Source of the DNA: Branchiostoma floridae
Lineage: Eukaryota > Chordata > Leptocardii > Amphioxiformes > Branchiostomatidae
Direction: 5' to 3'
DNA: 64,000 nt
Assembly: GCF_000003815.2 (NCBI RefSeq)
Contig: NC_049991.1
Location: 1,120,613 to 1,184,612, forward strand
Shown here in pieces: positions 53,640 to 64,000 of the stretch. Within the stretch, counting starts at the first letter, position 1; each line of letters opens with the position of its first letter. The notes beneath the pieces were generated by a model that saw nothing but the letters and a program-made list of their open reading frames with translations, did not search any database and had not been told where the DNA came from. The position numbers and the translations under genes are program-made.

Positions 53640-55255
53640 ATCCATACCCAGCGAACTATCACACGCTGTTCTGCTACCTTGAACTGTTCTTTTCTTTAAT
53701 GTATACAAGAGAAAAAAAACTGTTACTGAATACGTGTACCAAATATAGCTCTGTTTCAATAGACTTTCGCTCAGATATTGTGAATTTTGTTGTCACATGG
53801 GTCCTGTCCTTGGTACTCACAAGTATCACGAACATTAGGCCTAACGTTGTAACGTTATGAGAGAGGAATGGTTTATTGCCATTGACATTAAAAACTCTTG
53901 CAGCACATTTACAAAATGCTGAATTGTCGGTTTTTGTAGTCAGTATTTCATTCTCTAAAAGTTAAGATAATTAAAAGGATCGAATGATAAGATAATATTT
54001 ACATTGTTTACAATTACAGATCAGTTATTACACAAAGAAACATTCACTTCAGTTCACAAATTACCCGTCCTGGTTCAGGAGCTTTACACAGTACGGTTAT
54101 GAGCTGTTAGCGAAACGAGCAGTTCTACACCGGAAGTTAGAGAATTTGTCATTGTTTCTTAGTGATCTGTTATGAGTATCACCTCGTCTAGACGGGAGCC
54201 AATTACTGAATTTTTCAGAGTTGGCGAGAGTTCGTGCGAACCCTAGGCATAGATTGTCCCTTCTACAGTCCAGTCGACAAAGACCCGAAGTGTCCAGTGC
54301 ACTGATATATCTTGATTGAAGTGGTGTTGTGCTTTATTCACATCCTTTGATGTCGGGAACTCAACTATGCTGGGAGAATGCTCGTGAGGGAGTGTGTGTA
54401 TGTGTGTGCGTATGTGTGTTGGGAGCTAGATTTAGCGCATTATGTGACAGTGGCAAGAAAAGAGGTCACAGGTAGACCAAGCAGCTCGGATAGATGGAGA
54501 TAGAAAAATACTTTATCCTGATTGCTGACAAGTACATGTTGTATATGTATGTAAGACCCTACAATAAAAATGTATAAAGAAACAACAGTACACACATGTT
54601 TGTACCATAGCTATTGTATTATTCAATCTGAAGACTTCAAAGACAAAAGGCAATGTACAAACTGTAAAAACAGGGCTTTAGGGCTTAAACCTTTACTAAT
54701 GGTCATTCCAGACTTCTGAATATAACATCGGGATACAATTCATTGTCCAATATGAACACTTGTAACATGAGATTTGAAAATTTTCAGTAACTGCACAATG
54801 TAGGATACCAAGTTGCCCTTCCCCATTCGTGTATGTGTACAAGTAACATTAGCATTAGAAAAAAAGAGTACATACAGGTAAAGGGCTATATTGTTGGCTG
54901 GCCACTCCTGACATAGATAAGTGCTTGAACAAAAAAGATGGAGCCCCAACAGTAAGACTTAACCAACCAACTTCACTTTTAATTTCATTCAATATCCTTC
55001 TGTCAATGCTGAAATTTCACAATGAAATGTTGCAGCTACATAACAATGTGAAGTTAGCAAGCACTAGAAGTCCCCTTCCATTTCTGTACAACCTTGATAC
55101 ATTTCAAATGAAAATGTTGACAATCCTGCTTCCACAATACCATTATGACATAGCAAACATACATTTGTATGAGGGGTGATCAGTAAGTTTTTGACCTAAC
55201 CTAATAAAGCGCACAATTCAACACAACTCATAGTTACTATTACATGTACCTCCAT
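53640..55255. other. Intergenic, no gene recognised
   Basis: Contains a short GTGTGTGTATGTGTGTGCGT tract near 54396. Otherwise AT-rich sequence without recognisable exons or repeats. Confidence 0.4.
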
Positions 55256-55261
55256 GGTAAC

Positions 55262-55875
55262 CGGTCGTTTCGTTACATCGCCTTTTCGTTACAGTCGATT
55301 CGTTACATCACGAAGTCATTTCGTTACACGTGGCAAGGTCATTTCGTTACACTTGATTATTATCCTATCTTGGTCGCATGTTAAACGCTATAAGTGTTTT
55401 CCTGTTATCTTTTTCAGGTTGATCTTCCTTGGTTGACATTAGAGACGTGACTGGACACACAATTTTACGTTTGGTTTTGGTTACATGTTTGTTTTTTATC
55501 GTTCGGTTTTGTTCCGTTCCGTGATACCAATAGACACATATCATTCATCCCTAACACGTCCCTGTTTCTCATATCGTAAGTTATCGCCGCCCATCGGACC
55601 GTCAGAAGCCCACGAAAGTGCGTGCCCGCCGATCTAACAACAATAGGTTATTTGAACACACAACACCTGCCGAAAGAAAGAAAAAGAATTGAATTTTGAG
55701 TCCCGGCTTTTTGTTACGACGCAAAGTAATTGTAAGAAGTACTATAACGGCCTGAATTTAATCTGTAACGAAATGACTTCATGATGTAACGAAATGACTT
55801 CATGATGTAACGAAATGACTCCATGATGTAACGAAATGACGTGTAACGAAAAGACGATGTAACGAAACGACCTGT
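55262..55875. mobile_element. Transposon with subterminal GTAACGAAA repeats
   Basis: Ends GGTCGTTTCGTTACATCGCC and GACGATGTAACGAAACGACC are inverted over about 30 bp. Inside each end the 9-mer TTTCGTTAC (left, four or more times) or GTAACGAAA (right, six times) is repeated in mirror orientation. The right side contains a clean tandem TGACTTCATGATGTAACGAA. No transposase is encoded in the 614 bp. Confidence 0.8.
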
Positions 55876-56593
55876 ATTCACCTCCATGAATGTCATTTTT
55901 TCACTAGCTGTGTAGGACATGTTCCTTATGCCATGAAATATAAGAAGACATTGTCAAAATGTTTGATGAGGATTGCCTTCTTATCTCAAATAGAAAGTAG
56001 TACAAGTAGGTATCTGACTTTCAGCAGACCCACACACCTTAGGTCAATTATCTATGTTAAGATTTTTCCCGACATTACTGGGTGTCGCCTGCAAATAATG
56101 ATCACAATGATTTGAATTTTGATAAAAGGCATCATCCACATAATTATGCCCGCCACTTAATAATCACCCCTTGTACATGACTTGTAATGTTACATCCTTA
56201 TTTCTCACTCTGTACAACCCGACTTGAACTTACTACACATAACAAATCTGATCACTTTCTCGTCCCTACCCTCGTGTCAATCTGCCAATAGGTCTTCATA
56301 TCATGGAAAAGTATTGAGAGCTGGGGTAGAGGCTTATGTATAAGATATCTCATTCATCCAATAAAAGATGTACTTGTCTGTAGCTTCTGTCTGTACAATA
56401 AAGCTGTTCTAGACCAAGGCCCACTTTACAGTCTTGCTTTTTTTACCCGTAGTACTACACACCATAGGTCACTTTTTCTTTTAGACTACAGCCATCTTAG
56501 TGTAAAGAGAATTGTAGTGAGGTCTACTGTAGAAGTCTACTACAATCTTCCAGCCTGTAGTATTACACTTCTGAGTGACTTTGTTCTGTGTGT

Positions 56594-56808
56594 AACACCA
56601 GTTCACCTTTATCCGTAGGGTGACCTATATCCGTTGCTTTTGAAAAACGGGTAGTTAGGGGTATCAAGTCGACGGATGACAGTTTCAAACTACAATATTT
56701 GAACATATTACAACTTGAAACCACCGTCCATTGACTTGATATCCCTTTATACCGTGTGGGTAAACACAACGAATATAGGTTACCCTGCGGATAAAGGTGA
56801 ACTAGCGT
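56594..56808. mobile_element. MITE family C, copy 6
   Basis: Ends ACACCAGTTCACCTTTATCC and GGATAAAGGTGAACTAGCGT, inner arms GGGTGACCTATATCCGTTGC and AACGAATATAGGTTACCC. Confidence 0.8.
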
Positions 56809-58404
56809 TAAAGTAAAACTGAAGAAGACTACAATTGACAGGTTTGATCTGATGTTCCAGTGAAATGCGTATTCTATTGGAGTCATATGTGGTCATTTAC
56901 AAGTTACCACTGCAAATCAGAGCTGTCAAGAAACTTTAAATGTCTTTTTACTGATTTATAAATAAAAATGCAGCACTGAAGCTTTAGGACCAGCAAGAAC
57001 ATCTTATTGGTCTGAATACTGATTTATAGCTTTTTCTATAGTGGTACAAATGTAATAATTAAAAAATGCAATTGGGGAAGGGATCTTTTATAGTAGGTAT
57101 GCTATTTTAATCAGAAAACATGGATTTGGAAACGAACATTTTAAACACTTATTTATCATACACACTGATTTGCACCAATAAGTACCTCAAGCTTATTTTC
57201 ACATTCTTCTGTACAACATTTCACACATCATAATGGAAATCCGCAACTGGACAAATTCTTGAACTACTATCATAAGCAACATCCCAAAAGATCAAATACA
57301 GTAATCTCAACAACAGAGCAAAGATTTGTACAAGAATACATGCCAAAGATTAAAAAAGAAACAGCTCTTTCTGCAAAATTTGCTATCGAGTCACATATCA
57401 AGAAATATATAAAGTTATTCATTTCATTTCCAAAAAAGAGAGCACCACATCCTTAAGGCGGATTTTTGTTGTATACATGTATATGAAACTAAGATATTCA
57501 ACAATCATGTCAATCATGCAGAGATTAATGCAGGAGAACTACTGTATCAATATGGCAACAGGACAAAGGTTCATGTAAAAATTTGCTATCAGCCGAAAGG
57601 AAACTTTTAAAACATTTTGTCCTAGCTGGGATCTGAAGCTACAAAGTTGTCCCGGTGGACTGCTGAATACCGGAGGGTACCTCTGTGTTTTCAGATGAAG
57701 ACACATCATCATTTTGCCAGGTCCTGGATTGATTCAAACTAGGAGTTACAAAAATCTGGGGAACAAGCAGGTTGTCCTAAGGGACACCGAACGAAAGTGC
57801 AAAGAAACCAGCTCGTAATCTACCCAGCAGGGCCACTTTTACAATTATGACTGTCGCCTCACAAAGAGAGTTGGGAATAACAATATCTTAAACTTTCACA
57901 TCATTTCTGTGTAAATCAATGATTACATGTAATTTTTACATTTGTGTCATCTTTCACAGAAAGGCTTAAAAGGACCAATCCAATTCTAGTTCAATGTTCC
58001 TATATCTTATGTCTAATAAAAATATGTATGGGCTGTCCCATGAACCATTTTGATGATTGTTTGCTTACTTGCTTAAGTAGCAATTTGATATCCATGTACA
58101 TTTTGCATATGAATAAGCTTTGTATGTGAAAAAAAAATCAAGATCATATTTCAATAACTAGAGTAAATAAATATTGGTAAAACATTTCAACAGCATATAT
58201 TATCATGAAAAAAAGTGAAAAGTCCACAGCGGACTTCCCTTTTATAATAGTTTTGAATATCATACAGCAAAATTTGATACATGAATGGTATCTAGTTATC
58301 AATTATGTCTCTAACTTACTCATGTAACAAAATCCATGTAACAGGACTGGTGATTTGACACTGCTATTCAGGTACATGTAAGTCAGGTGTTCCCAAAACA
58401 TGGA

Positions 58405-59414
58405 ACGCTAGTTCACCTTTATCCATTGAGGTTACCTAGTATTTGTAGTATTTAAAAACGGGGTAATAACAGATATATTCAAATGTAATGTCAGAAATCC
58501 TGCCAGAATTGTAAACTGAAGAGCCTAAAGTGTCCAGGTCACTGTCTGAAAAGCTTCGATGCATTTTGAGATGAGGAGGTAAAAAATATTCCATCCCGTG
58601 TTGGAAGGTCTGAGCGAATCATGGGAAAACTACATTGTTGTATGCTGGGATATAAAACAAATGCTTCCACCTCAACCCAATTTTTTTGAAAAGACATTAA
58701 AATATCTTTTGCTTTTGCTGACTGGACTGAGGTTCTGATCAAGCATAATAAAACAATGTTTTGTCACTGCTTTCTCTTAGGTATGAATGTGCTTCATCTT
58801 AGATATGAATGCAGCAATTCGACATCACTCCCCTTCATGTCCAGTGTTCGTATTTTACATGAAGATGTCAAAGTTGGAAGTGGAGGAAAAATGCAAGACA
58901 TTTTACAGAATGTTGCACTACAACCTTATTACTTGTATTGGAATACCTGTAAACAAGACTTTAATGTCCTAATGAATAGTGCACAACTACTGAGGCAACA
59001 TTATTCTATTACCAAAATGCTACTGCTCACGGCATGTTACTTAACGGTCATTTTGTCATAATTACTTTTGCTTAGACATTCTTATACAAAAGCACTCTCT
59101 TCAAGCCAAAAAAGGAACAATAGCTGCTGTTTAAAAGATTATTAGTGGCACGATAATCATGACAAATCTTTCCATAGATAAAGGCTACATTCATATGAAA
59201 CATGGCAGTTCTCAATGTGATGGACAGTGCTTTCAAGTTGCAATATTTTCATATCAGCAGGACGAGAGAGAAAATATGACTGTATGGCATAAGTGACAAT
59301 GTGGCAATCCATAATATTGACATATAACAAACAAATATAATGGTTTAGTCTCTTGCTAGATTAGTGTCAATTGACTTTTACCAAAAAAGTCCAGGAATAC
59401 AAGTGAACTAGCGT
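58405..59414. mobile_element. Possible expanded family C element
   Basis: The left end ACGCTAGTTCACCTTTATCC matches the family C terminus and the right end AAGTGAACTAGCGT matches its inverse, but they are about 1 kb apart. TTGCAATATTTT, a family C core motif, recurs at 59238. Either a longer relative or a MITE interrupted by other sequence. Confidence 0.4.
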
Positions 59415-59485
59415 TACACACCAGCCTACAGAAGCCTTCTAGCTATACATTGTTGACACCAAAGCAGGAAGGCCTTCAGGGCTGG

Positions 59486-59597
59486 TTATCTACTAATGCT
59501 CTTGTACAGGATGATGCCCAGGGCTGCCACCACTGCAGCTCCTACTGATGCCTTCAGCCAGAACTGGGAGTTCTTACTCTGCATGTTCTTCAGGTGC
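59486..59597 (-). CDS. RHOT1-like last exon (tail anchor)
   Basis: 112 nt, phase 2 in, acceptor TTCTCTCCCACAACAG. Peptide HLKNMQSKNSQFWLKASVGA, then AVVAALGIILYKSISR and TAA. About 18 hydrophobic residues followed by a short basic tail: a classic mitochondrial tail anchor. Confidence 0.85.
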
Positions 59598-62500
59598 CTG
59601 TTGTGGGAGAGAAAAAACACGGTCAGTCTACATGTCTGGCTTTAATACTACTTTCAGAACGTAAAAGCCGATGTTAATTCCATTACATAAATTTAGATGA
59701 CATCTGTACACAAATGCATTTCTAGCCATTTCCAACAAAAAATAGTTTTTAACCACACTGTAAATCATACAAAGTGGCTGCCAGTTGATTCCTAATAAAA
59801 TTGAATTGAAATTGAATCAAATAAATATTGAAAAATAGATGCTAATGCCATAGAATGACAAAGTCAATGCCAAGTTCAAATTAAATGTGAAAGAACGCAA
59901 ATGGAGAATATACTGTTCAGTATACTGTACTGTGTATACCAGTAGTCCTTTGTTTAACCTTCCTGACCACTTAGATTTTATAATAAAGGCAACTTTTCAT
60001 GGCCAAACTTTTCTATTTGCACACTCGCATCAGTTTTGGGATTCCTGAAGGATGTCATTCATATATAAGTGGAATCAACATGGCTGTAAATACTGTATAT
60101 CTAATGAGGATACTCCAATATCACTTGGTGGCAATTTCTCCAAAACATGGCCAAAATACTGACAATGAGTCTTATATATACACTGACTGGTAGCTCCTTA
60201 ATCAACAAGTTTGGAATTTAGACCACAGAAATTGAATAAAAATCTGTGATGATTGGAACACTATGCTGAAATTTTTTTGCACAACCAGTGCCATCTACAC
60301 TATGGTAACTTAAAGTCATAATGCTTTCTTTGATATGATGGGATTTGGTCCAATATTAAGCATGGAGAGAGTTTCAAACGATGGGACACCCCAGACTTCT
60401 GTAAAACAAGTGAGGACTTTGCTTTGGGGTATGTTTATCATACACATGTACAGTAGGCTTTTCAATTTACGTTTTGCTTTCCTTTCAAGGAAAGGTTTTA
60501 GTGTCCAACAATTTTGGGTTGAAGTATGCCAACATATCATAAATAGAAATTAACTTAACATCACTAAGTACACATACAAATGTACTAGTAACACCATCAC
60601 ATAGACAAGTGAGCGCACATGAAATGTCATGCTGCAAAAAGAATGTCACATACCTGAATGGGTGAAAAATAAGAAGTGTTAAAGACAACAAAAACAATAG
60701 CCTTGCAATAATGCAGTCAAATATTGCTGAAAAAAGCAACAAAATCAGTTTCTTTAGTTGGCTGCTGAGTAAAAAAGAAAGTGGCTGGTTGTGGCAGTGA
60801 ATTATGCCTAGTGAAATGTTTGGTTGGCTGAAAGCTTCAGGAAAGTGGGAACAACATGGACATGCAGACAGACATCCCAATGTTTGGAAGGAGGCCAGTG
60901 CAACACTGTAGATTCTTTCTATTCTGTCAGTAAATGTCAATAATGTAAGTCTGAAAATCTGAACTATACTACGAGGTAAAAACAGATTTTGTATATGGAG
61001 ACAAGTTTTTTTTCCCCTCAGTTATAAGCAAAAGTATTGTTATACATGTACTACAATTTCATGGAACTAGAGGTATGTTATCTTTTTTTTACTTTTGGGT
61101 ATGCAGGAAAATGAATTGCTTGAAGAATGGTTAAAATACAATGTCCATGTATATTTGTAAATAAGAATGATGTAAGTGGCTTGGTGAAATGGTACAACAC
61201 ACAAGTCATGTAGGAGTGAAGTTAGCGACTGACCTATCTGGAAACCACGGGTTGCCCTTGCCTCCCTCCCCATCTAGGAAGCTTTTGAATATGACATGCC
61301 CCACGCACGCACAGACAAGATGCAAGGGAAAGAAAAACAGACAGAAAGGAACAGGATCAGGCTACAGACTATATAAGACAGTGATATAATTATATATACT
61401 GTCATCACACTGTTCCATCACTTGTTTCCACCCCCATGACCCACTCTCCCCTCTAGTCATCTTTAACTTATGACAATCTTATGCTATCAAAAAAGGAAGT
61501 AAGTCTACCAAGCCACATGCAAAAATTGCAGACTTATTAACAATAATGAAAAATCTAAAAGGAAAATTTCTTGATATAGAAACTTGCTGGCGGCAAGAAG
61601 GGGGATGATACTGACATGTCAGCAAAAGTTTGGAAAAATCTTCTGGCCCTGAATGAAGTTTGCTGCAGGTTCATCGGGGGGCTAGACAAATGATGGAACG
61701 GTGTGTGGTAAGAGACAGAGAGAAGTTGGTAGGAGGCAGAACCTGTGTATTATGGGGGTGAGAAGAGAATGGCGCACGACGTTGTAGGCCTTTTGGCACC
61801 AGCAAGTTGCACACTTGTCACACGAACACAAGCATTGCAACAGCCAGTGGCTGAAATAGAACGGTGTCCCGTCAGAAATCTCATCAACAAAATGGCCTGG
61901 CCTACAATTGTCTGTCACCCTGGTGATCTCATCCTAGCCTTCCATGCTGCTTACTCTATACTATCCACTAGGGGTGGGTACGGGTACAGAAACTTCAAGT
62001 ACAGGTCTAGTTCAGACCTGAACATGATTGTCTGTGAAAACTTGTGAATGGGCAATACTCAAAACAATGGTCCATTTTGGTACAAAGGAATCTGTTGGGT
62101 GGAATATCCCACTAACTCCCTCTGTTAACTTACACCAAGTTTGATTGTAGAAAGTTGGTAGAAACGACTATAAACTCTATTTCAGTCTTGTTATTATTTT
62201 CTTAAACAGGCAAGCATTAAAACGTGTGAAAGGCTGCTGATATAATCTGTTCATTTTCTGGTCAGTCCAAAATCTGGTCCACTGATTTTTCAGGTCCAGT
62301 GTTTTTTTAAGAGTCCAACAAGAAAAAAATGGTATGTGCTGGTACGATGTACTGGTACCCACCCCTACAAACCACCATTCAGAAATAGTCAGAGATACTT
62401 AGATGAGTATTCCAAGCATTTGAATACATGGACTAACCTCAAAATACATGCACATGATGGATTCAATTGTAAGGAAAGTAGTTGAGGTGTTATAAAAATG

Positions 62501-63072
62501 CTCCGAAATGATGCTTTGTCATAAGATTACTTAAGAATAAAATCTTGGCAATGGGAAGGAAAGAGTGGATCTCCACACAGGTGAATCCAATGTCAACTAT
62601 GCCAGGGTAGATCTTCAATAAAACCTTAATAGTCCTTTGCACCACTATTTTGCATTTACAGAATACATTCTTGTAACATGCTGTCATTCTGTTACACTGG
62701 AAACTTTACACCACAATTGTAGTCCATTTTATTTTCAAGGAAGTTAAACAAAAATAATTACCAGGCCTTCATGAGTGGCTTAGAAAAAGCTAAAGGCAGT
62801 TTATTGAAGGGTCACCTTGGCATGTATGTAAGGGGACATGATGTATATGAACTAGTCAGGTGATCTACAACCTATGCCATGCAGTCTGGCCATGCTGGAG
62901 CACTGCAAGCAGACATGCAAACAGTCATGCAGCTTCGGTTAGTTTGGAAAACAAGTCCTGGAATATAAAAACTGTGCCACGCCACTACCACCGCTATCAC
63001 CAAGGCTACCACTGTGGAGGATATGTTTGCACACAGACAAACACGGCGCTACTGTATGGTACATACGCATGC
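59486..63072 (-). CDS. RHOT1: Miro / mitochondrial Rho GTPase, 3' part of gene
   Basis: Partial gene entering from beyond the right edge; only C-terminal exons are visible. The terminal peptide KNSQFWLKASVGAAVVAALG then IILYKSISR closely resembles, from memory, the end of vertebrate RHOT1 (FWLRASFGAT, then a membrane helix and YKALL). Miro is a tail-anchored outer-membrane GTPase that couples mitochondria to kinesin and dynein adaptors; this helix is the anchor. Two short symmetric exons upstream sit where RHOT1 is alternatively spliced in mammals. The two GTPase domains and EF hands must lie to the right. Main doubt: the identification rests on about 37 residues. Confidence 0.7.
61234..61281 (-). 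CDS. RHOT1-like cassette exon, 48 nt
   Basis: Phase 2 in and 2 out, 16 codons' worth, acceptor tract TTTTTCTTTCCCTTGC to CAAAAG, donor GTCAGT. Peptide FLDGEGGKGNPWFP, then D and a split R joining HLKNM. Exact divisibility by three with phase 2 on both sides means it can be skipped without frameshift. An alternative acceptor CTAG eight bases later would break that. Confidence 0.6.
   Translation of the reverse strand, partial: LPRWGGRQGQPVVSR
61974..62367. mobile_element. Inverted-repeat element, family I, copy 2
   Basis: GGGGTGGGTACGGGTACAGA at the left and GTACTGGTACCCACCCC at the right are inverse ends. Interior CAGGTCTAGTTCAGACCTGA resembles copy 1 at 22866-23311. It lies within the RHOT1-like intron. 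Confidence 0.7.
63010..63072 (-). CDS. RHOT1-like candidate cassette exon, 63 nt
   Basis: Strong acceptor GCCTTTCTCTCTGTTCACAG, donor GTAGCC. Read in the phase required by the next exons: HAYVPYSSAVFVCVQTYPPQ plus a split C. Length 63 is divisible by three with phase 2 ends, matching its neighbours. The donor is weak and the peptide is not clearly conserved. Confidence 0.4.
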
Positions 63073-63207
63073 CTGTGAACAGAGAGAAAGGCTTGGTCAC
63101 TAAAACTGTGGTCTGCATAGTGCTACTTCAACTACATGTATGCCTGTTGTGGACATGTAATACATAATATCACGTCCAGCAACATTTGGCAACAATTTCT
63201 TGTATCA

Positions 63208-63513
63208 AGCTAAGGGCACAACCCGCTGTACGTGCAAATACATGCTGTCTATGTGCCAAAATGTGGGCAATCTTTTTGGATCTGTAAGTGGTAAGTACCG
63301 CCGTACGAACTTGTAGGGAATCCAACAAATTTTGGAGCATGCAGACACGCTGTAGAAATTAACGTGCAGGCAAAACTCGGTTGCCATGTTGATGTACTCC
63401 CTCCCTGCTCTTGCCAGTCGTTCCCCATGTTTTCAGAAATACGTGGCGGACGTGGCCTTTCAAAGAAATGTACAGCCAAATTGCAAGTACGGCAGGTTGT
63501 GCCCTTAGCTTAA
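63208..63513. mobile_element. Inverted-repeat element, family G, copy 2
   Basis: Ends AAGCTAAGGGCACAACCCGC and GCAGGTTGTGCCCTTAGCTT. Co-linear with 16496-16831 (GTGGTAAGTACCGCC, AGAAATACGTGGCGGACGTG), missing a short middle part. Confidence 0.8.
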
Positions 63514-63889
63514 CATGATCGACAACCCATTGAAGTTTTAAAATTTTCATTTTGCAATTTGGGGTATCAATGTTGAAGGTCAATGCAATTGACATGTGTA
63601 GCCACAAGTATTAAAGGTGCAGTATTGTCTAAACGTCTCAACAAAATCCTGATATTTCTCTATCCTCATTATGATCTTGTAAACTATTATAGCATTTTCC
63701 TGCTGTCATTATATGGACAATTTTACTTTGCCATCCCTTATTTCAAATGGCTCTGTCTATTTTGATCTCACGAAGTAAAAGTGGATTGTGCTTTCCAACT
63801 AGATTTGGTAAAGGCGGTATTTTTTCAAGTGTATAATAGTCTTGAAAAAGACATAAGCTGTTGTAGAGAAATTGGCAGTGCGTAAAGTA

Positions 63890-64000
63890 GTGGTAGTATC
63901 TGATATTTGATGTTACTGCTGCATGGGTCATTGACACAGTGGTGTGCAGCAGGAGACTAGTCTTCAAACAGCTCTGTCCAAACATGCATAAAGTACTTTA
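63890..64000. repeat. Dispersed repeat, GATGTTACTGCTGCATGGGT family
   Basis: GTAGTATCTGATATTTGATG, TACTGCTGCATGGGTCATTG and CAGCTCTGTCC correspond to 12340-12450. It continues past the window edge. Confidence 0.5.

Noticed and set aside
62940-63035. Minus-strand hydrophobic frame with STVVALVIAVVVAW
   Set aside because: It is in a different phase from the RHOT1-like exons and has no acceptor of its own.

Overview
This is animal nuclear DNA, most likely from a lancelet (Branchiostoma). The support is long introns with GT-AG splice sites, dense short inverted-repeat transposons, tRNA-derived SINEs, LINE tails and three assembly gaps of N. Several repeats look like families I associate with amphioxus: the GCGGTGGTTT inverted repeat and the SINE body with TTAACGTCCTAT. 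The organism name is inference. No prokaryotic gene, CRISPR array or operon is present.

One gene dominates. On the minus strand, 28 coding exons run from an ATG at 51740 down to a TGA at 15406. The exons join in frame to about 1077 codons. The product has a short basic start, a coiled-coil-like segment, a long charged Ser/Glu-rich region, a Pro-rich linker, and a C-terminal half made of HEAT-type helical repeats. I call it HEATR4-like: the HEAT-repeat call is firm, the HEATR4 name is moderately sure. About 1.2 to 1.7 kb above the start codon lie an X-box-like palindrome (RFX site), a CCAAT box and the promoter palindrome TCTCGCGAGA. These are the best promoter candidates.

A second minus-strand gene enters from the right edge. 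Its last exon (59486-59597) encodes a C-terminal tail anchor that matches the end of Miro/RHOT1, the mitochondrial outer-membrane Rho GTPase. A symmetric 48-nt exon (61234-61281) and a candidate 63-nt exon (63010-63072) sit where vertebrate RHOT1 has alternatively spliced C-terminal exons. The GTPase and EF-hand part lies outside the window.

Layout: 1-15 kb is intergenic and packed with mobile elements, including two 578-bp mariner-derived elements that each keep an open helix-turn-helix reading frame, and a 147-bp satellite (9.07-10.54 kb). 15-52 kb is the HEATR4-like gene; its introns hold LINE and SINE pieces, a 43-bp minisatellite open in all three forward frames, an 18-bp minisatellite and two gaps. 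52-59.4 kb is promoter plus intergenic DNA with a transposon carrying repeated GTAACGAAA motifs at both ends. 59.4-64 kb is the 3' part of the RHOT1-like gene.

The most unusual observations are the transposon boundaries that coincide with splice donors of the HEATR4-like gene, the retained mariner DNA-binding frames, the Miro tail exons, a hammerhead-ribozyme-like module shared by two inverted-repeat elements, and a nested CACCGGCACCGG palindrome.
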